This document shows, piece after piece, positions 48,813 through 61,100 of a DNA stretch of 64,000 bases (its first letter is position 1; the number at the start of each line of letters is the position of its first letter). The position numbers were made by a program, and so were the translations under genes. Source of the DNA: DASSUW01 sp963811895 (GTDB lineage Bacteria > Actinomycetota > Thermoleophilia > Solirubrobacterales > Solirubrobacteraceae). The notes under the pieces are model-generated. The model searched no databases, was not told the origin of the DNA, and saw nothing but the letters and a program-made list of their open reading frames with translations. The DNA lies in assembly GCA_963811895.1 (NCBI GenBank), contig CAWETE010000004.1:372001-436000 (forward strand), written 5' to 3'.

Positions 48813-48995
48813 ATGGAGGTCCCCTCGACGCCCGCGGACCCGGACCAGCCGATCGTCCCCGAGGAGCCGATCACTCCGGCCGATCCCACGCCGGATCGCG
48901 AGGCGCCCGCCACGCCGGCCGAGCCGCCCGACGCGCCGCCGCCCGACGATCCGCCGCCGCCCCTCCCGGACGGCCCCGAAGTGCCAGCGACCTAG
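48813..48995 (+). CDS. Small proline-rich acidic protein (60 aa)
   Basis: ATG 48813. The product is almost wholly Pro, Asp, Glu and Ala (PTPADPDQPIVPEEPITPAD), with repeated 'PxDP' and no membrane segment or signal peptide. It is likely disordered. The ribosome site is weak and the stop overlaps the end of the convergent topoisomerase gene, so it may be chance. Codon third positions are GC-rich. Confidence 0.35.
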   Translation: MEVPSTPADPDQPIVPEEPITPADPTPDREAPATPAEPPDAPPPDDPPPPLPDGPEVPAT

Positions 48996-50047
48996 GCGGC
49001 CACCCGCTCGATCGCCCGCGAGCGCTCGCGCTCGTTGAGCAGGTCGAGGACGGCCTCCTCGATCGCGCGCTGGTGGATCGGCAGCTCGCCCTCGTCGTCG
49101 ACGTCGGCTGCCTCGTAGAGCGGCTTGCCGACGATCAGGCCGCCGTGGTAGGCGTCGAACACGCGCGGGTCGATGTAGGACGCGCGGCAGACGGCCGGCG
49201 TGTTGCCGAGGTAGTGGGCGACCTCCTTGATCGCGCGCGTGACCGCCCGCTTGCGTCCGGTCTTCGAGCCCGCCACCTCGCCGCTCACCCCCAGGGCGAC
49301 GGCGGCGAGGACGGTCGCGTTCCAGGTGCGGAAGTCCTTGGCCGAGAAGTCGTCGCCGGTCGCCTCCTTCAGGTACGCGTTGATGTCGTCCGAGCGCACG
49401 TCGCGCCAGCGCCGGCCCTCTTTGAAGGCCAGCAGCTCCTCGCCGCCGCCGCGGCGGCGCTTGAGCGCGCCGACGATCTCCGACACCCGCGGGTCCACGA
49501 CCGCCTGCACGCGGCGGACGCCGCTCTTCGCCGGGTAGTCGAAGACCATCTCGTCGCCCGAGATGGTCACGTGCGCCTTGCACATCGTGGCCAGCCCGTA
49601 TGACTGGTTCTCGACCGCGTACTGCTCGGAGCCGATGCGGAAGAACCCGCGGTCGAGCAGGCGGACGGCACACGCCAGCACGCGCTCGCGGCTCATCTCC
49701 TCGCCGTCGAGGCGGGCCTCCACGTGATCGCGCAGCGCCGGCAGCGCGTGCGCGAAGCGCACCATGTCGTCGAACTTCTCGGAGTCGCGCCGGACGCGCC
49801 AGGCGTCGTGGTAGAGGTACTGCTTGCGGCCGGCGGCGTCGGTGCCCGTCGCCTGCAGGTGCCCGCGCGGGTCGGGGCAGATCCACACGTCCTTCCAGGC
49901 GGGCGGGATGCCCAGCTCGCGGATCCGCTCCAGGTCCTCCGGATCGGTGATCGGGCGGCCCTCGTCGTCGCGGTACTCGAAGCCGCGGCCGCGACCCCGG
50001 CGCACGATCCCGGGGCCCGAGCAGTCGGATCTGCGCAGTCTTGTCAC
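48992..50047 (-). CDS. DNA topoisomerase IB (eukaryote-like, type I)
   Basis: About 351 aa. Family features: RRSDCSGPGI near the start, PPAWKDVWICPDPRGHLQATG, QYLYHDAWR, RVLACAVRLLDRGFFRIGSE, and the C-terminal catalytic region with a conserved Tyr in CRASYIDPRVFDAY. It relaxes supercoils by cutting one strand with a 3'-phosphotyrosine link. GTG 50047 is preferred on ribosome-site spacing; GTG 50056 and GTG 50092 are in frame. It diverges from a STAS gene. Confidence 0.88.
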   Translation of the reverse strand: MTRLRRSDCSGPGIVRRGRGRGFEYRDDEGRPITDPEDLERIRELGIPPAWKDVWICPDPRGHLQATGTDAAGRKQYLYHDAWRVRRDSEKFDDMVRFAHALPALRDHVEARLDGEEMSRERVLACAVRLLDRGFFRIGSEQYAVENQSYGLATMCKAHVTISGDEMVFDYPAKSGVRRVQAVVDPRVSEIVGALKRRRGGGEELLAFKEGRRWRDVRSDDINAYLKEATGDDFSAKDFRTWNATVLAAVALGVSGEVAGSKTGRKRAVTRAIKEVAHYLGNTPAVCRASYIDPRVFDAYHGGLIVGKPLYEAADVDDEGELPIHQRAIEEAVLDLLNERERSRAIERVAA

Positions 50048-50097
50048 GTCCCACACACTCTTCCCGGGTGTCCGAGGTCTAAGCTTGCGCACCGGCG

Positions 50098-50433
50098 ATG
50101 CCCAAGCTCGAATTCGAGACCACGCGGAACGGCACCGTCGCGATCGTGCGCCCGGCCGGCGAGCTGGACCTCTCCGGGGCCTCGATCCTGGAGGCCGAGC
50201 TCGAACGCCTCGCCGAGGACCCGGAGCTCGGGTCCGTGGTGCTGGACATGCGCGGGCTCGAGTTCATGGACTCGAGCGGCCTGCGCCTGGTCGTGGTCGC
50301 CGACATGCAGGCGCGCGAGGCGGGCCGCCGGTTCTCGCTCGTCCGCGGCGACGAGACCGTGCACCGGGTGTTCGAGATCACCCGCATGAGCGACCGGCTG
50401 GACTTCGTCGACGATCCCGAGGACGTCGGGTGA
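50098..50433 (+). CDS. STAS-domain anti-anti-sigma factor (RsbV type), second copy
   Basis: 111 aa, ATG 50098. It has the STAS pattern VRPAGELDLSGAS and VVLDMRGLEFMDSSGLRLVV, the phospho-acceptor Ser in MDSSG. It is closely similar in layout to the copy at 47139-47501. It is coupled by a GTGA overlap to the HATPase that follows, so the two act as a pair. Confidence 0.9.
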   Translation: MPKLEFETTRNGTVAIVRPAGELDLSGASILEAELERLAEDPELGSVVLDMRGLEFMDSSGLRLVVVADMQAREAGRRFSLVRGDETVHRVFEITRMSDRLDFVDDPEDVG

Positions 50434-50819
50434 GGCTCGAGCGCGAGCTGCCCGCCAGCCCCGAGGCGGCCGCCGAGGCGCGCCACGCGCTCGACGGCAT
50501 CGACGACGAGCTGCCCGGCGGCCGGATGCGCGACGTGCGGCTGCTCGTCTCCGAGCTCGTCACCAACGCCGTCCGCCACGCCAATCTGGACGACGGCGAC
50601 GTGATCGGGCTCGTCATCGAGCTCGCCGACGACGCCCTGCGCGTCGAGGTCCACGACCCGGGCGGCGGCTTCGTGCCGTCGGCCCCGTCCCCGGACCCCG
50701 CGCGGCCGTCGGGCTGGGGCCTCTACCTGGTCGCCGAGCTGGCCGACCGCTGGGGCGTCGACTCCGACGACCGCACGCTGGTCTGGTTCGAGCTGGACCG
50801 CCGGGCGGCCGCCGCGTAG
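50430..50819 (+). CDS. HATPase anti-sigma factor-like kinase (RsbW type), second copy
   Basis: 129 aa with GTG start at 50430. The N-box is VSELVTNAVRHAN and the G-box GWGLYLVAELAD, with a clear VHDPGGGF ATP lid. The preceding STAS gene overlaps it, so antagonist and kinase are made together. Which sigma factor it binds is unknown; SigB lies 2 kb upstream. Confidence 0.9.
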   Translation: MRLERELPASPEAAAEARHALDGIDDELPGGRMRDVRLLVSELVTNAVRHANLDDGDVIGLVIELADDALRVEVHDPGGGFVPSAPSPDPARPSGWGLYLVAELADRWGVDSDDRTLVWFELDRRAAAA

Positions 50820-50844
50820 GCGACCGCCCGGACGATCACGGTTC

Positions 50845-52716
50845 CTACGGGCTGGTCGTCGAGAGCGTGAAGACCAGCGTCTTGGAGTAGGTGCCGGTGC
50901 GCAGCGGGTCGGTCGAGGCGACCGCCTGCTTGAGGTTGACCGTCACCTGGTCGTTGCTGACCGGCCCGCCGTAGGACAGCAGCGGCAGCGGGCCGGCGCC
51001 CAGCGGGGCGAGCGCGCCGCCGGTCCCGGCCGCGCTGGTGGCGTTGAGCTGCAGCGGCTGGGCCATCGTGTGCGAGCCGTTGACCATCCGGCCCGCGGTC
51101 GCCGTGGCCGGATCGCTGACGGCGAGCGCCGCGTCGGCGCCGGTCGAGACCACGTTCGCGCTCAGCGTGGTCACGTAGTCACGGGGCAGCCCCGGCGTGA
51201 ACGCGCCGAACGTCGCGGGCCCGCCGACGGTGAGCGACAGCGTGGCCGGCACGGTGCCGGTCACCTCGCCCGGCACGCTGCGCGAGGTCACGCCGCACGC
51301 CTTGTCGGGCACCACGCCGGAAGCCACCTCGAGGCCGCCGAGGATGTGCTTCATGAAGCCGGCGTCGAGGTACGACGCCTCGGTGTGGCCCATCCCCGTG
51401 TACCACATGCGGCCGCCGTCGTAGAGCTTGCACCACGAGATCGGGTGGTCGTCCACGATGTTCTGCGTGCCGCCCGTGCCGTCGCTGCCGTCGGCCTCGT
51501 TGTAGGTCGACTCGTCCATCGTCAGCAGCACGTGGATGCCCGTGCTGCGCGGGCTGAAGTCGACGCCGCCGCCGTTGATCGTCGGGTTGAACGGCGACTG
51601 GTAGTTGTACCACTCGTCCACGCGCGGCCAGCGGGCCGGGAGGTGGCGCGTCGAGTGGTGCTCGGCGTCCTCCGTGACGACCGTCGCGGCGGGTGTGCCG
51701 TTCGGGTGATTGCGGAAGAAGCCGCCCGTCATCGCGCCGAACCACGACAGGCCCGTCGTCGCGTCGACCAGGTTGGTCCACCGGTACTCGGTGTCGGTCG
51801 CCGAGTGGATGCCCACCCACCCGTGGCCGGAACGGATGAAGCGCTCGAGCGCCGCCTCCTGCTCCGGGTTGAGGATGTCGCTGGTCGTCGACAGGAAGAC
51901 GACGACGTCGTAGCGGTTGAGCACCGCGTCGGTGAACAGCGTCGGCTCCTCGACCGCGTCGACCTGGATGGCCTGCTGCGAGCCGAGCAGCTTCAGCGCC
52001 GTGATGCCCTCGTCGATCGCCGAGTGCCGGAAGCCGACGGTCCGGGAGTACACGAGGATGCGGAAGCGGGCGCTGGGATCGCGCGCCACCGGGATCACGT
52101 TGACCAGGAACGTGCGGGTCACCGAGCCGCCGAAGGGGTCCCGGACGATCACGCGCGGCGAGTAGTTGCCCACTGCGTTGTACGTGAAGCTCGGGTTCTG
52201 CGCCGTGCTGTCGTCGACCCCGTCGCCGTCGAAGTCCCAGGCGTACGTGAGCGTGTGGCCCGGCCCGTCCTGGTCAGTTGCCGCGCCGCCCCAGTTCACG
52301 GTCAGCGGGGCCGTGCCGGCCTGCGGCGTCATCGTCAGCCCGTTGGCCGACGGGTTGCGGTTGGCCTGCACGACGACGGACAGCGGCGCGCTCGTGACGG
52401 TGCCGCCCTCCTTGCCGTCCGACACGGTCACGGTGACCGTGCGCGTGGCCGCGGCCAGGTACGCCTTGGTCGGGTTCTGCTCGGTCGACGTGGTGCCGTC
52501 GCCGAAGTCCCACAGGTACGTCAGTGCGTCGCCGTCGGGGTCGGCCGCGGTCGCCGTGAAGGCGATCGGGTTCCCGACGCGCACGTTGCCCGTCGGGTTG
52601 CGCGAGGCGCTCACCGTCGGTGGTTGGTTGGTGGCCTGTGCGAATGCTGTCGCCGCCATCGACAGGCACAGGCCCACCCCGGCTACAAGCGCGAGCAAGG
52701 CGCGGGTACGGCCCAT
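50845..52716 (-). CDS. Secreted PKD-PKD-ThuA protein
   Basis: 623 aa from ATG 52716, with a strong site (GAGGGGGAGAG). A signal peptide (ends AFA-QATN) precedes two PKD domains (about 38-125 and 130-215, each with YxWDFGDG/YAWDFDGDG), then a ThuA-like domain (about 220-460), with ARFRILVYSRTVGFRHSAID, DVVVFLSTTSDIL, GHGWVGIHSATDTEY and RVDEWYNYQS. A C-terminal beta-rich domain follows. ThuA proteins are tied to disaccharide use but their reaction is unclear. It is transcribed from a TTGACT-N18-TATTAG promoter and parallels the giant protein 1 kb upstream. Confidence 0.88.
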   Translation of the reverse strand: MGRTRALLALVAGVGLCLSMAATAFAQATNQPPTVSASRNPTGNVRVGNPIAFTATAADPDGDALTYLWDFGDGTTSTEQNPTKAYLAAATRTVTVTVSDGKEGGTVTSAPLSVVVQANRNPSANGLTMTPQAGTAPLTVNWGGAATDQDGPGHTLTYAWDFDGDGVDDSTAQNPSFTYNAVGNYSPRVIVRDPFGGSVTRTFLVNVIPVARDPSARFRILVYSRTVGFRHSAIDEGITALKLLGSQQAIQVDAVEEPTLFTDAVLNRYDVVVFLSTTSDILNPEQEAALERFIRSGHGWVGIHSATDTEYRWTNLVDATTGLSWFGAMTGGFFRNHPNGTPAATVVTEDAEHHSTRHLPARWPRVDEWYNYQSPFNPTINGGGVDFSPRSTGIHVLLTMDESTYNEADGSDGTGGTQNIVDDHPISWCKLYDGGRMWYTGMGHTEASYLDAGFMKHILGGLEVASGVVPDKACGVTSRSVPGEVTGTVPATLSLTVGGPATFGAFTPGLPRDYVTTLSANVVSTGADAALAVSDPATATAGRMVNGSHTMAQPLQLNATSAAGTGGALAPLGAGPLPLLSYGGPVSNDQVTVNLKQAVASTDPLRTGTYSKTLVFTLSTTSP

Positions 52717-52755
52717 GACTCTCCCCCTCAACCCGGAATTAGGCTACTGGTGCAA

Positions 52756-52785
52756 CTAATACCGGCGGGCGGGCGCGAAAGTCAA
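52756..52785 (-). promoter_or_regulatory. Promoter of the PKD-ThuA gene
   Basis: Minus-strand TTGACT (52780-52785) and TATTAG (52756-52761) with an 18-base spacer, 40 bases before the start codon. The -35 box is the best match in the gap and its spacing equals that of the promoter at 62655-62684. Confidence 0.6.
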
Positions 52786-52790
52786 GCGAT

Positions 52791-53930
<1,140 letters not shown>

Positions 53931-53969
53931 GCGCGGGATCCTTTCAAGTTCACGGAGCGCCGCAACGAT

Positions 53970-53997
53970 CCGGGGCGCCGCTCGCGCGGCGCCCCGG
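53970..53997 (-). terminator. Terminator between giant secreted gene and xylA
   Basis: CCGGGGCGCCGC (53970-53981) pairs with GCGGCGCCCCGG (53986-53997), a perfect 12-base stem with TCGC loop, 36 bases beyond the stop at 54033. It should separate the giant gene from xylA. Confidence 0.8.
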
Positions 53998-54032
53998 GGA
54001 ATCCGTCGGGCGACCCAACGAATGCTATCTGG

Positions 54033-55620
54033 TCAGCGTGACCTGCCGTGCGGAGTGTCGTCGTGCCGTCGGCCGAGGCCGATCTTGACCACCAGCGTCG
54101 TCTGCATCCGTGACAGGTCGGCCGCGCGCATCGCATTCAGCAGGTTGCGGCGCACGCGGTCGCTGAGCCGCAGCACGATCTCGCGCGACTTGCCGGCCCC
54201 GATCCGCCGGGTGTTCGACCTGCCGAGCCGCTGCTCGTCGCCGCCGCGCATGCGCAACGTCGAGGTGACGCGGCAGCACGCCTCGCACGCGACACGTGTA
54301 GCGCAGCCCGTCGGATCGACGACGCGCGACGCTCTGGCTCCTGGTCACTTGCAGCGCGGCGCGCACGCCGGGCTGGCCGGCACGCGCCTCGCCGCGGGCG
54401 GCCCCGCCGTTGCGCGGCGCCGGCTGGCGCGCACCGTCAGACGGTGCCGTGTCGTCGGCCCCTGGAGTCCGTCACGGTCACCGACGGCGTCGTACGTGCC
54501 GCGGTCCTGTAGCGGTGGGACACGGCTGGGCGCCGTCCGTGGCCGTGCCACCGTCATCGAAGTCCCACTTGTACGTCAGTGGCGTCACCGTCCGGATCGG
54601 ACGCGGCGGCCGAGAACTGCACGCGCAGCGGCGCGGCGGCCGGATGCGGGTCGGCCGCCGCCTGGACCGTCGGCGCGACGTTGCCCGGCGGGTTCGGACC
54701 GTGATCCTGATCGACTCGCTCGTGGTGACCACGCCCGCGGCGTCGGTCACCGTGACCGTCGCGTCGTAGACGCCCGGCCTCCATGTAGGTGTGCGTCACG
54801 ACACGGCCGAACTGCGTCCCGTTGTCATCGCCGAAGTCCCAGCGGTAGCGGAGCTGGCTCTCGGGACCGTCGGGATCCGTCGCCGCGGCCTCGAACCGGA
54901 CCGGCAGCGGTGCGTGCCCGCGGCCCGGATCGGCCACCGGCTTCTCGACGACCGGCGCCATCCCGCCCTGCGGGTGGACGATGATCCGGATCGTCTTGTC
55001 CGTGCTCTTGCTCCGATCGGTCACCGTCAGCATGGCGGCGTACGTGCCCGGCGTCATGTAGACGTGCGTCGGGTTGGCGGAACGCGCTGCCCGTCGCCGA
55101 ACTCCCACCGGTACGCGGTGCGCCCGAGCGGCGCCGTCGCGGTTCGGGCCGGCCGCCGACGAGAAGCGGACCGTCAGCGGAGCCTGTCCGCCGTCCGGAT
55201 CTGCCGCGCCTGGACGCTCGGGCGCCGTTCGGCGGTCGGGCGCGTCGCACTCCGGGCTGGGCATGCCGGCGCGCGGTCTCGATGCCGCCGAGCAGGTGCA
55301 GCAGGTAGTCGGCCTCGGAGAACGAGGCCGCGGTGTGGCCCAGGCCCGTGTACCACGAGCGGCCACCGTCGTAGGGCTGGCACCACGAGATCGGATGGTC
55401 GTCATCCGCCGTCGTTGCCGTCCTCCTCGCCGTAGGTCGACTCGTCGAGCGTCAGGAGCACGTGCACGCCGCTGTCACGCGGGCTGTAGTCGCCGTCCGG
55501 GACGTTCGGGTCTGGTAGTCGGGCGAGCGGTAGTTGTACCACTCGTCCGTGCGGTGCACACACGGCCCGTCGAGGAGACTCGGTGGAGTGGTCGTCGGCG
55601 TCCTCGACATCGACGTCACG
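54033..55620 (-). pseudogene. 3' end of the giant secreted gene, heavily frame-broken (ThuA end, PKD repeats, C-terminal domain)
   Basis: This is the continuation of the giant protein. Its order is clear but the frame changes about a dozen times: DVDVEDADDHSTESP, RTDEWYNYRSPDYQ, DSGVHVLLTLDESTYGEEDG and a WYTGLGHT-like tail of the second ThuA domain sit in different frames. Then come two or three PKD repeats (APLTVRFSSAAG, YRWDFGDDNGTQF, PLTYKWDFDDGG). The last frame, 54257-54033, reads LGRSNTRRIGAGKSREIVLRLSDR-like sequence and ends the gene. The density of breaks is far above the rest of the window. Confidence 0.7.
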
Positions 55621-58140
55621 CCTCGGGCGTGCCGGGCGGGTGGCTGAGGAAGTAGGCGCCGACCAGGTGGCCGTACCAGTTCCAGTCGTACTCGGTGTCG
55701 GCCGCCGCGTGGATGCCGGCGTAGCCGCCGCCGGCCTGGATGTAGCGCTCGAACGCGCGCTGCTGCGTCGCGTTGAGCACGTCGCCCGTGGTCGAGAGGA
55801 AGACCACCGCGTCGTACTGCGCCAGGGCCGCGTCGTTGAACATCGTCGCGTCCTCGGTGTGGTCGACCTGGAAGTCGTTCTCCTCGCCGAGCGCCTCGAT
55901 CGCCGCATGGCCCTCGTCGATCGAGTCGTGCCGGAAGCCGGCCGTCTTGGAGAACACCAGCACCCGGAACCGGGCCTCCGGGTCGGCCGGGCCGAACACG
56001 TTGACCGTGACCGTGCGCGACCGCTCGAGCCTCGCCGTCGGAGACGGTGACCTCGGCCTCGTACTCGCCCTCGGCGGCGTACGTGTGGGTCGGGTCCTCG
56101 TCGGTCGAGTCGGTGTCACCGTCGCCGTCGAAGTCCCACGCGTACGTGAGCTCGTCGCCGTCGGCGTCATCGGCCGTGACCTCGAAGTCGACCTCCAGCG
56201 GGGCGAAGCCCGTCTGCGGGGTGGCCGAGATCTCGTCGATCACCGGCGCGCGGTTCTCCGGCTCGGGCTCCTCGCAGCCGGTCGAGCCGTCGATCGAGAA
56301 GTAGTCGAACCGCGGCCGGCCGCCCCCGCTGTTCACACCCAGCGTGAAGATGCCGAACGCCGGGTCGACCATCGGGTTGGTCACCGGGATGTTCACCGAC
56401 GACCAGGTCGTGCCGTTGAACGAGTACTCGCCGGCGTAGCTGTTGCCCGTCTTGGTCAGGCGCAGCCAGACCTCGGCGGCGTTGTTCGTGATCGGCGGGT
56501 CCGCGGGCTGCGGCGTCTGGATCGCACCGTTGATCTCGGAGCGCAGCTCGAGCCGGTTGCGGACCGTCTGACCGTCGTCGGAGATGATGTCGTACTTGAT
56601 GTAGTTGTCGTCGTTGTCGTAGACCAGCAGGCCGGCCTGCTCGTAGCCGCCGCTGATCGTCGAGGCGTCGATGTGGGTCTCGATCACCCAGTCCTGGCCG
56701 GCCGACGTCGGCTCCTGGAGGATGAAGTTCCTCGTGGTCGCCGGGTTGCCGTTGGTGTAGATGTCGCCGTTGACCGTCGTCATCTCCAGCCAGCCGGCCT
56801 GGACCGCGTACAGGTCGGCCTGCTCGCGGACGATGGCGTTCCACTTGGTCTTGTCGAGCGAGCCGGAGTCGAACGAGTCGCCGCCGGTCGCTTCGCACTG
56901 GCACTCGCCCGGCGGGTCCTGGCCGTCGAGCCAGAAGTAGTCGAACGTGACGGCGTCGCCCTGGCCGTCGGCCTGCGGCCCGAAGGCGAAGACGCCGAAG
57001 TCCGGGTCCGCCATCGGGTTGGTCACGGTGCCGGCCGGCAGCCACGTCGTGCCGTCACGCGAGAACTCGCCCGTGTAGCTCTCGCCGTTCTTGTTCAGGC
57101 GCAGGTAGAAGACCGTGCCTGTGCCGTCGGCGATCTGCGGGTCGCTGGCCGGTCCGGTCGGCGTCCCGGCGATCTCCGTGCGCAGCTCGATGCGGTTGAT
57201 CCGCGTCTGGCCGGCGTCGGAGATCGGGTCGAGCTTCACGTAGTTGTTGCCGTCCAGGTAGGCGATCAGGCCACCCTGGCCGTAGCCGCCGTTCACCCTC
57301 GAGTCGACCCTCGTCTCGATCGTCCAGTTCTCGCCCGCATGCGAGGAGTCCTGGAGGATGAAGTTGTTCGGCGGCGGCGTCGTGTCGTTCTGGTAGATGT
57401 CGCCGGGCTCCGTGAGGATGGTCAGCTGGCCACCGCCCACGGACGCGTTCTGGTTCTGGCGGACGCTCGCGTCCCAGCGCTCGGCGTCGAGCGTCGAGCC
57501 GTCGAACTCGTCGTCGAAGCTCGGGCCGGCCGGGCCGCCCTCCGTCTCCAGCGTGAACGAGTCGAACGCGGCGACCGGGTTCCCGGTGCCGTCGTTGCTG
57601 AAGGCGAAGAGCCCGATCTGGGCGTTCGCCGGCAGCGGGGCCGGACGCCCGACCAGGACCCAGTCGCCCCCGTGCGATCCGGTAGTGGCCGACGACGTTG
57701 GTGCCGTCGGACGTCAGCCGGACCTCGAAGTCGTCCGGGAAGTCGGCCGGGATGTTCCCGGTCGAGTCCTGGCCGTCGTTGCGCGGCGTGCCCGCGTTCT
57801 CATAGATGAACTCGAACTTCTCCTCGGCGTTCGTCGCTGCCGAGTGGGCGATGCGGCCGAACTTCGTGAAGTTCGAGTCGTCGCCGTAGGCGATGATGCC
57901 GGCCTGGTGGTACTGGTTGGTGCCCTCGAAGTTCAGCTTCGCGGTCGCCACCCAGGGGCCGTCCGGCGCGTCGCGCATGACCAGGTTGGCCGCGTCGTTG
58001 CGGCCGCCGTAGAGGTCGCCCGGCGCGGCGGGGATGTTCAGCGAGCCGCCGGCCACGGTCATCTGCTGGTTCTGGCGCACGACGGTCCAGGCGCTGCCGA
58101 GCGCGGTGCCGTCGAAGTTGTCGACGATGGTGTCGCCGAG
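55616..58140 (-). pseudogene. Middle part of the giant secreted gene: DUF1349-like domains, PKD and second ThuA domain
   Basis: Three concanavalin-like (DUF1349-type) modules follow one another, each with 'FDGTALGSAWTVVRQN', 'DDEFDGSTLDAERW' or 'DSFDSGSLDKTKWNAIV' starts and YQAGL-like strands. Each module is about 190 residues. A PKD domain (YAWDFDGDGDTDSTDEDP) and a second ThuA domain (FRVLVFSKTAGFRHDSID, YDAVVFLSTTGDVL, GGYAGIHAAADTEY) follow. Breaks occur near 58140, 57690, 56040 and 55618; between them the frames are long and intact. The repeats are similar in DNA, which can disturb assembly. Confidence 0.75.
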
Positions 58141-61100
58141 CCGCCGCCGCCGCCACCGCCGCCCGACGAATCCGGGTTGAAGCGGATCCAGTCGAAGCGC
58201 GCGACCGGGTAGCTCGGCGCCTGGTCGGACAGCGCGACCGGGCCGACCTGCGGGGCCGCCCAGCCGGAGATGTCGGCGGGCCGGCCGACGGGGTCGAAGT
58301 CGACGCCGTCGTAGCTGTACTCCGCCCGCAGCGTCGAGCCGTCCGAGATCAGCTTGACCCAGTAGGTCAGCGGAGCGCCGGCCGGGATGCCGCCGAGCTT
58401 GTCGGCCGCCTCGTTGCGCGGCGTGTTGTTGTTCTCGTAGATGAACTCGAAGTCACGCGAGCCGCCTGCGTGGATCATGTGGATCGAGGCCCAGTTCGCG
58501 TCGTCCTGGTAGACGCGCAGGCCGGCCTGCTGGTAGTTCTCGGTGAGCGGATCGGTGGTGATCTTCGCCGTCACCTCGACCTCGCCGCTCGGGAGCGACT
58601 GGACGATGATGTTCCGGTTCGACGTGCCCGGGCCGTAGAGCGAGCCGTTGTCGATCGGGAAGTTCAGGTTCCCGCCCGAGACGGTCGGCGGACGCGTGCT
58701 GTCCGGCCGGATGATCTGCCAGCGGTTGGTGTCGAGCGAGTCGCCCTCGAACTCGTCGGACTTGACGTTGTTCGCCGGGCACTCGTCCGAGCTCGTGACC
58801 TCGACCTGGACGGCCGCGGTCGCGGACGCCCCGTTCGGGTCGGTCGCCGTGAAGCGGGCCAGGTACGTGCCCGGCCGCTCGTACGTGAAGGACGGGCTGA
58901 GCTGGGTCGACGTGTCGGCCGTCGAGCCGGCCACGCCGAAGTCCCACAGGTAGGTCAGCTGCTCGCCCGCGCCGGCGTCCGGATCGGTCGCCGTGCCGGT
59001 GAACTGGACCGTCAGGGGCGCGTCGCCGGTCGTCGGCTCGGCGCTCGCCGTCACCTCGGGGGCGGCGCTGTTCGCCGCGCCCTTGCCGAGCGCGGTGAAG
59101 TAGTTGAGGTTGAAGAGCCCGCCGTTGTCGGTCGGATGGGTGAACACGAGGAACAGCTCGTGCGTGCCCTCCGGCGGCGTCGGCAGGTCCATGGTGACGT
59201 TGGCCCAGTTCTGCCAGCCGCCCGTCGGGGCGACCGCCACCGAGCCGGCCAGCGGGCCGGTCGGCGAGTCGAGACGGGCCTCGATCGTGCCGCCCGCGCC
59301 ACCCGACGCGACGCGGAAGCGGATGCCGGTCAGCTCCTCGAGGTTCACCGGCGTGTACGACACGTAGTCGCCGCGCTCGATGAAGCCGATGTTCTGGCCG
59401 CCGCCGGCGTCGGCCGTGTCCTCCCTCTGCACGCCCGGGTCACCGCCGGCCGGGCTGCCGGCGACGCGACCCGTGCTCGCGAAGAACTCGGCCTGCTTCG
59501 GCTTGGGCTGGAGGATGATGTCGTGCAAGGCCGTCAGCGCGCCGGCAGCGCCCTGCGCGTTGTCCGTGTAGCTCGCGACGATCGACGTGAAGATGTTCGC
59601 GTTCGCGCCGTGGCCGGAGTCGGTGGCGGTCCGGAACGTGCCGGTGCAGCCCGGCTGCTGGCCGAGGCCGTGCGCGTGCTGGTCATGCCCGAGCTGCCAG
59701 GCGAGCGTGACGCGGTTGCAGTTGATCGGCCCGTCCTCGGGGTCGGTGACCGTGATCTCGTAGGGGACGATGTCGCCGAAGGCGGCGAACTGGCCGTCCT
59801 CGGGGATCGTGATCGTGACCGTCGGACGCGTGTTGCCGGCCGTGATCCGGATCGTGTCGAAGGCCGTCTGGCCGTCGCCGTCGGTGACGGTCAGCGTGGC
59901 GTCGAACGTGCCCGCCGTGTTGTAGGTGTGCGTTGGGCTCGCGGCCGTCGAGTCGGTCGTGCCGTTGCCGTCGAAGTCCCACGCGTAGGTCAGCGGCGTG
60001 CCGTCGGGATCCTGCGAGCCGTCGCTCGAGAACTGCACGGTGAGCGGTGTCGGCCCGTTGTCGACGTTCGAGCTGGCGTGGGCGATCGGCCGCCTCGCGC
60101 CGGCCACGTAGTCGATCCGGAAGATGCCGGAGCTGGCGTTGTTGCCGCCGAAGCCGTCACCCCAGTCGATGACGTAGAGCGAGCCGTCGGGCCCGAACTC
60201 CATCTCGTGCGGCCGCACGAATGCGCGCTCGAACGGGGTCGGGGAGACGCCGGTCGCATCGCCGTTGGCGTTCAGCGTCGCCGTCCGGATCCAGCCGGGG
60301 CTGTTCCAATGGCCGATGAACCAGTGCCCGTCGTAGTACTCGGGGAACTTGGCCGGGTTGTCGAGAGCCGGGTCGAACTCGTAGCGCGGCCCGCCCGTCG
60401 GGGCGCCGCCCGGGCCGAGGCCGGGGACGCGCGGATCCGTCTCGCTGTAGCCCATCCACATCGTGGCCGGGATCGCCGGCGGCAGGTTCGTGATGCCCGT
60501 GTTGTTGGGCGAGTTGTTGACCGGAGCCGCACAGTTGAACAGCGGGCCCGACTGGCCGTTGGCGAAGTTGTAGTCGTTGTACGGCACGTTGTTGCGCACG
60601 CAGTAGGGCCAGCCGTAGAAGCCGGGCTGCTTGACGACCTCGAACTCGACGCTGCCCTGCGGGCCGCGGCCCGCGACCGTCGCGCCGGCGTCAGGACCGT
60701 AGTTGCCGACCAGGACCCAGCCCGTGTGCGGATCGATGGTGATCCGGAACGGGTTGCGGAAGCCCATCGCGTAGATCTCGGGCAGCGTCAGATTGCCCGT
60801 CGGCGCGGACTCGTCGAACATGTTCCCCGCGGGGATGGAGTACGTCGTGCCGATGCCCGGCGCTCCGGTCGCGCCCGGCAGCGGGTGGATGCGCAGGACC
60901 TTGCCGTTGTGGTTGTTGGAGTTCGCCGACGTGCGCTGGGCGTCGTAGAACGCGCGGTCCACGGGAGTCTTGCGCTCGTCGATCGGCGTGAAGCCGTCGG
61001 ACTCGAACGGGTTCGTGTTGTCGCCGGTCGAGATGTAGAGGTCGCCGGCCTCGTTGAAGGCGAGCGAGCCGCCGGAGTGGCAGCACGTCTCCCGTTGTGC

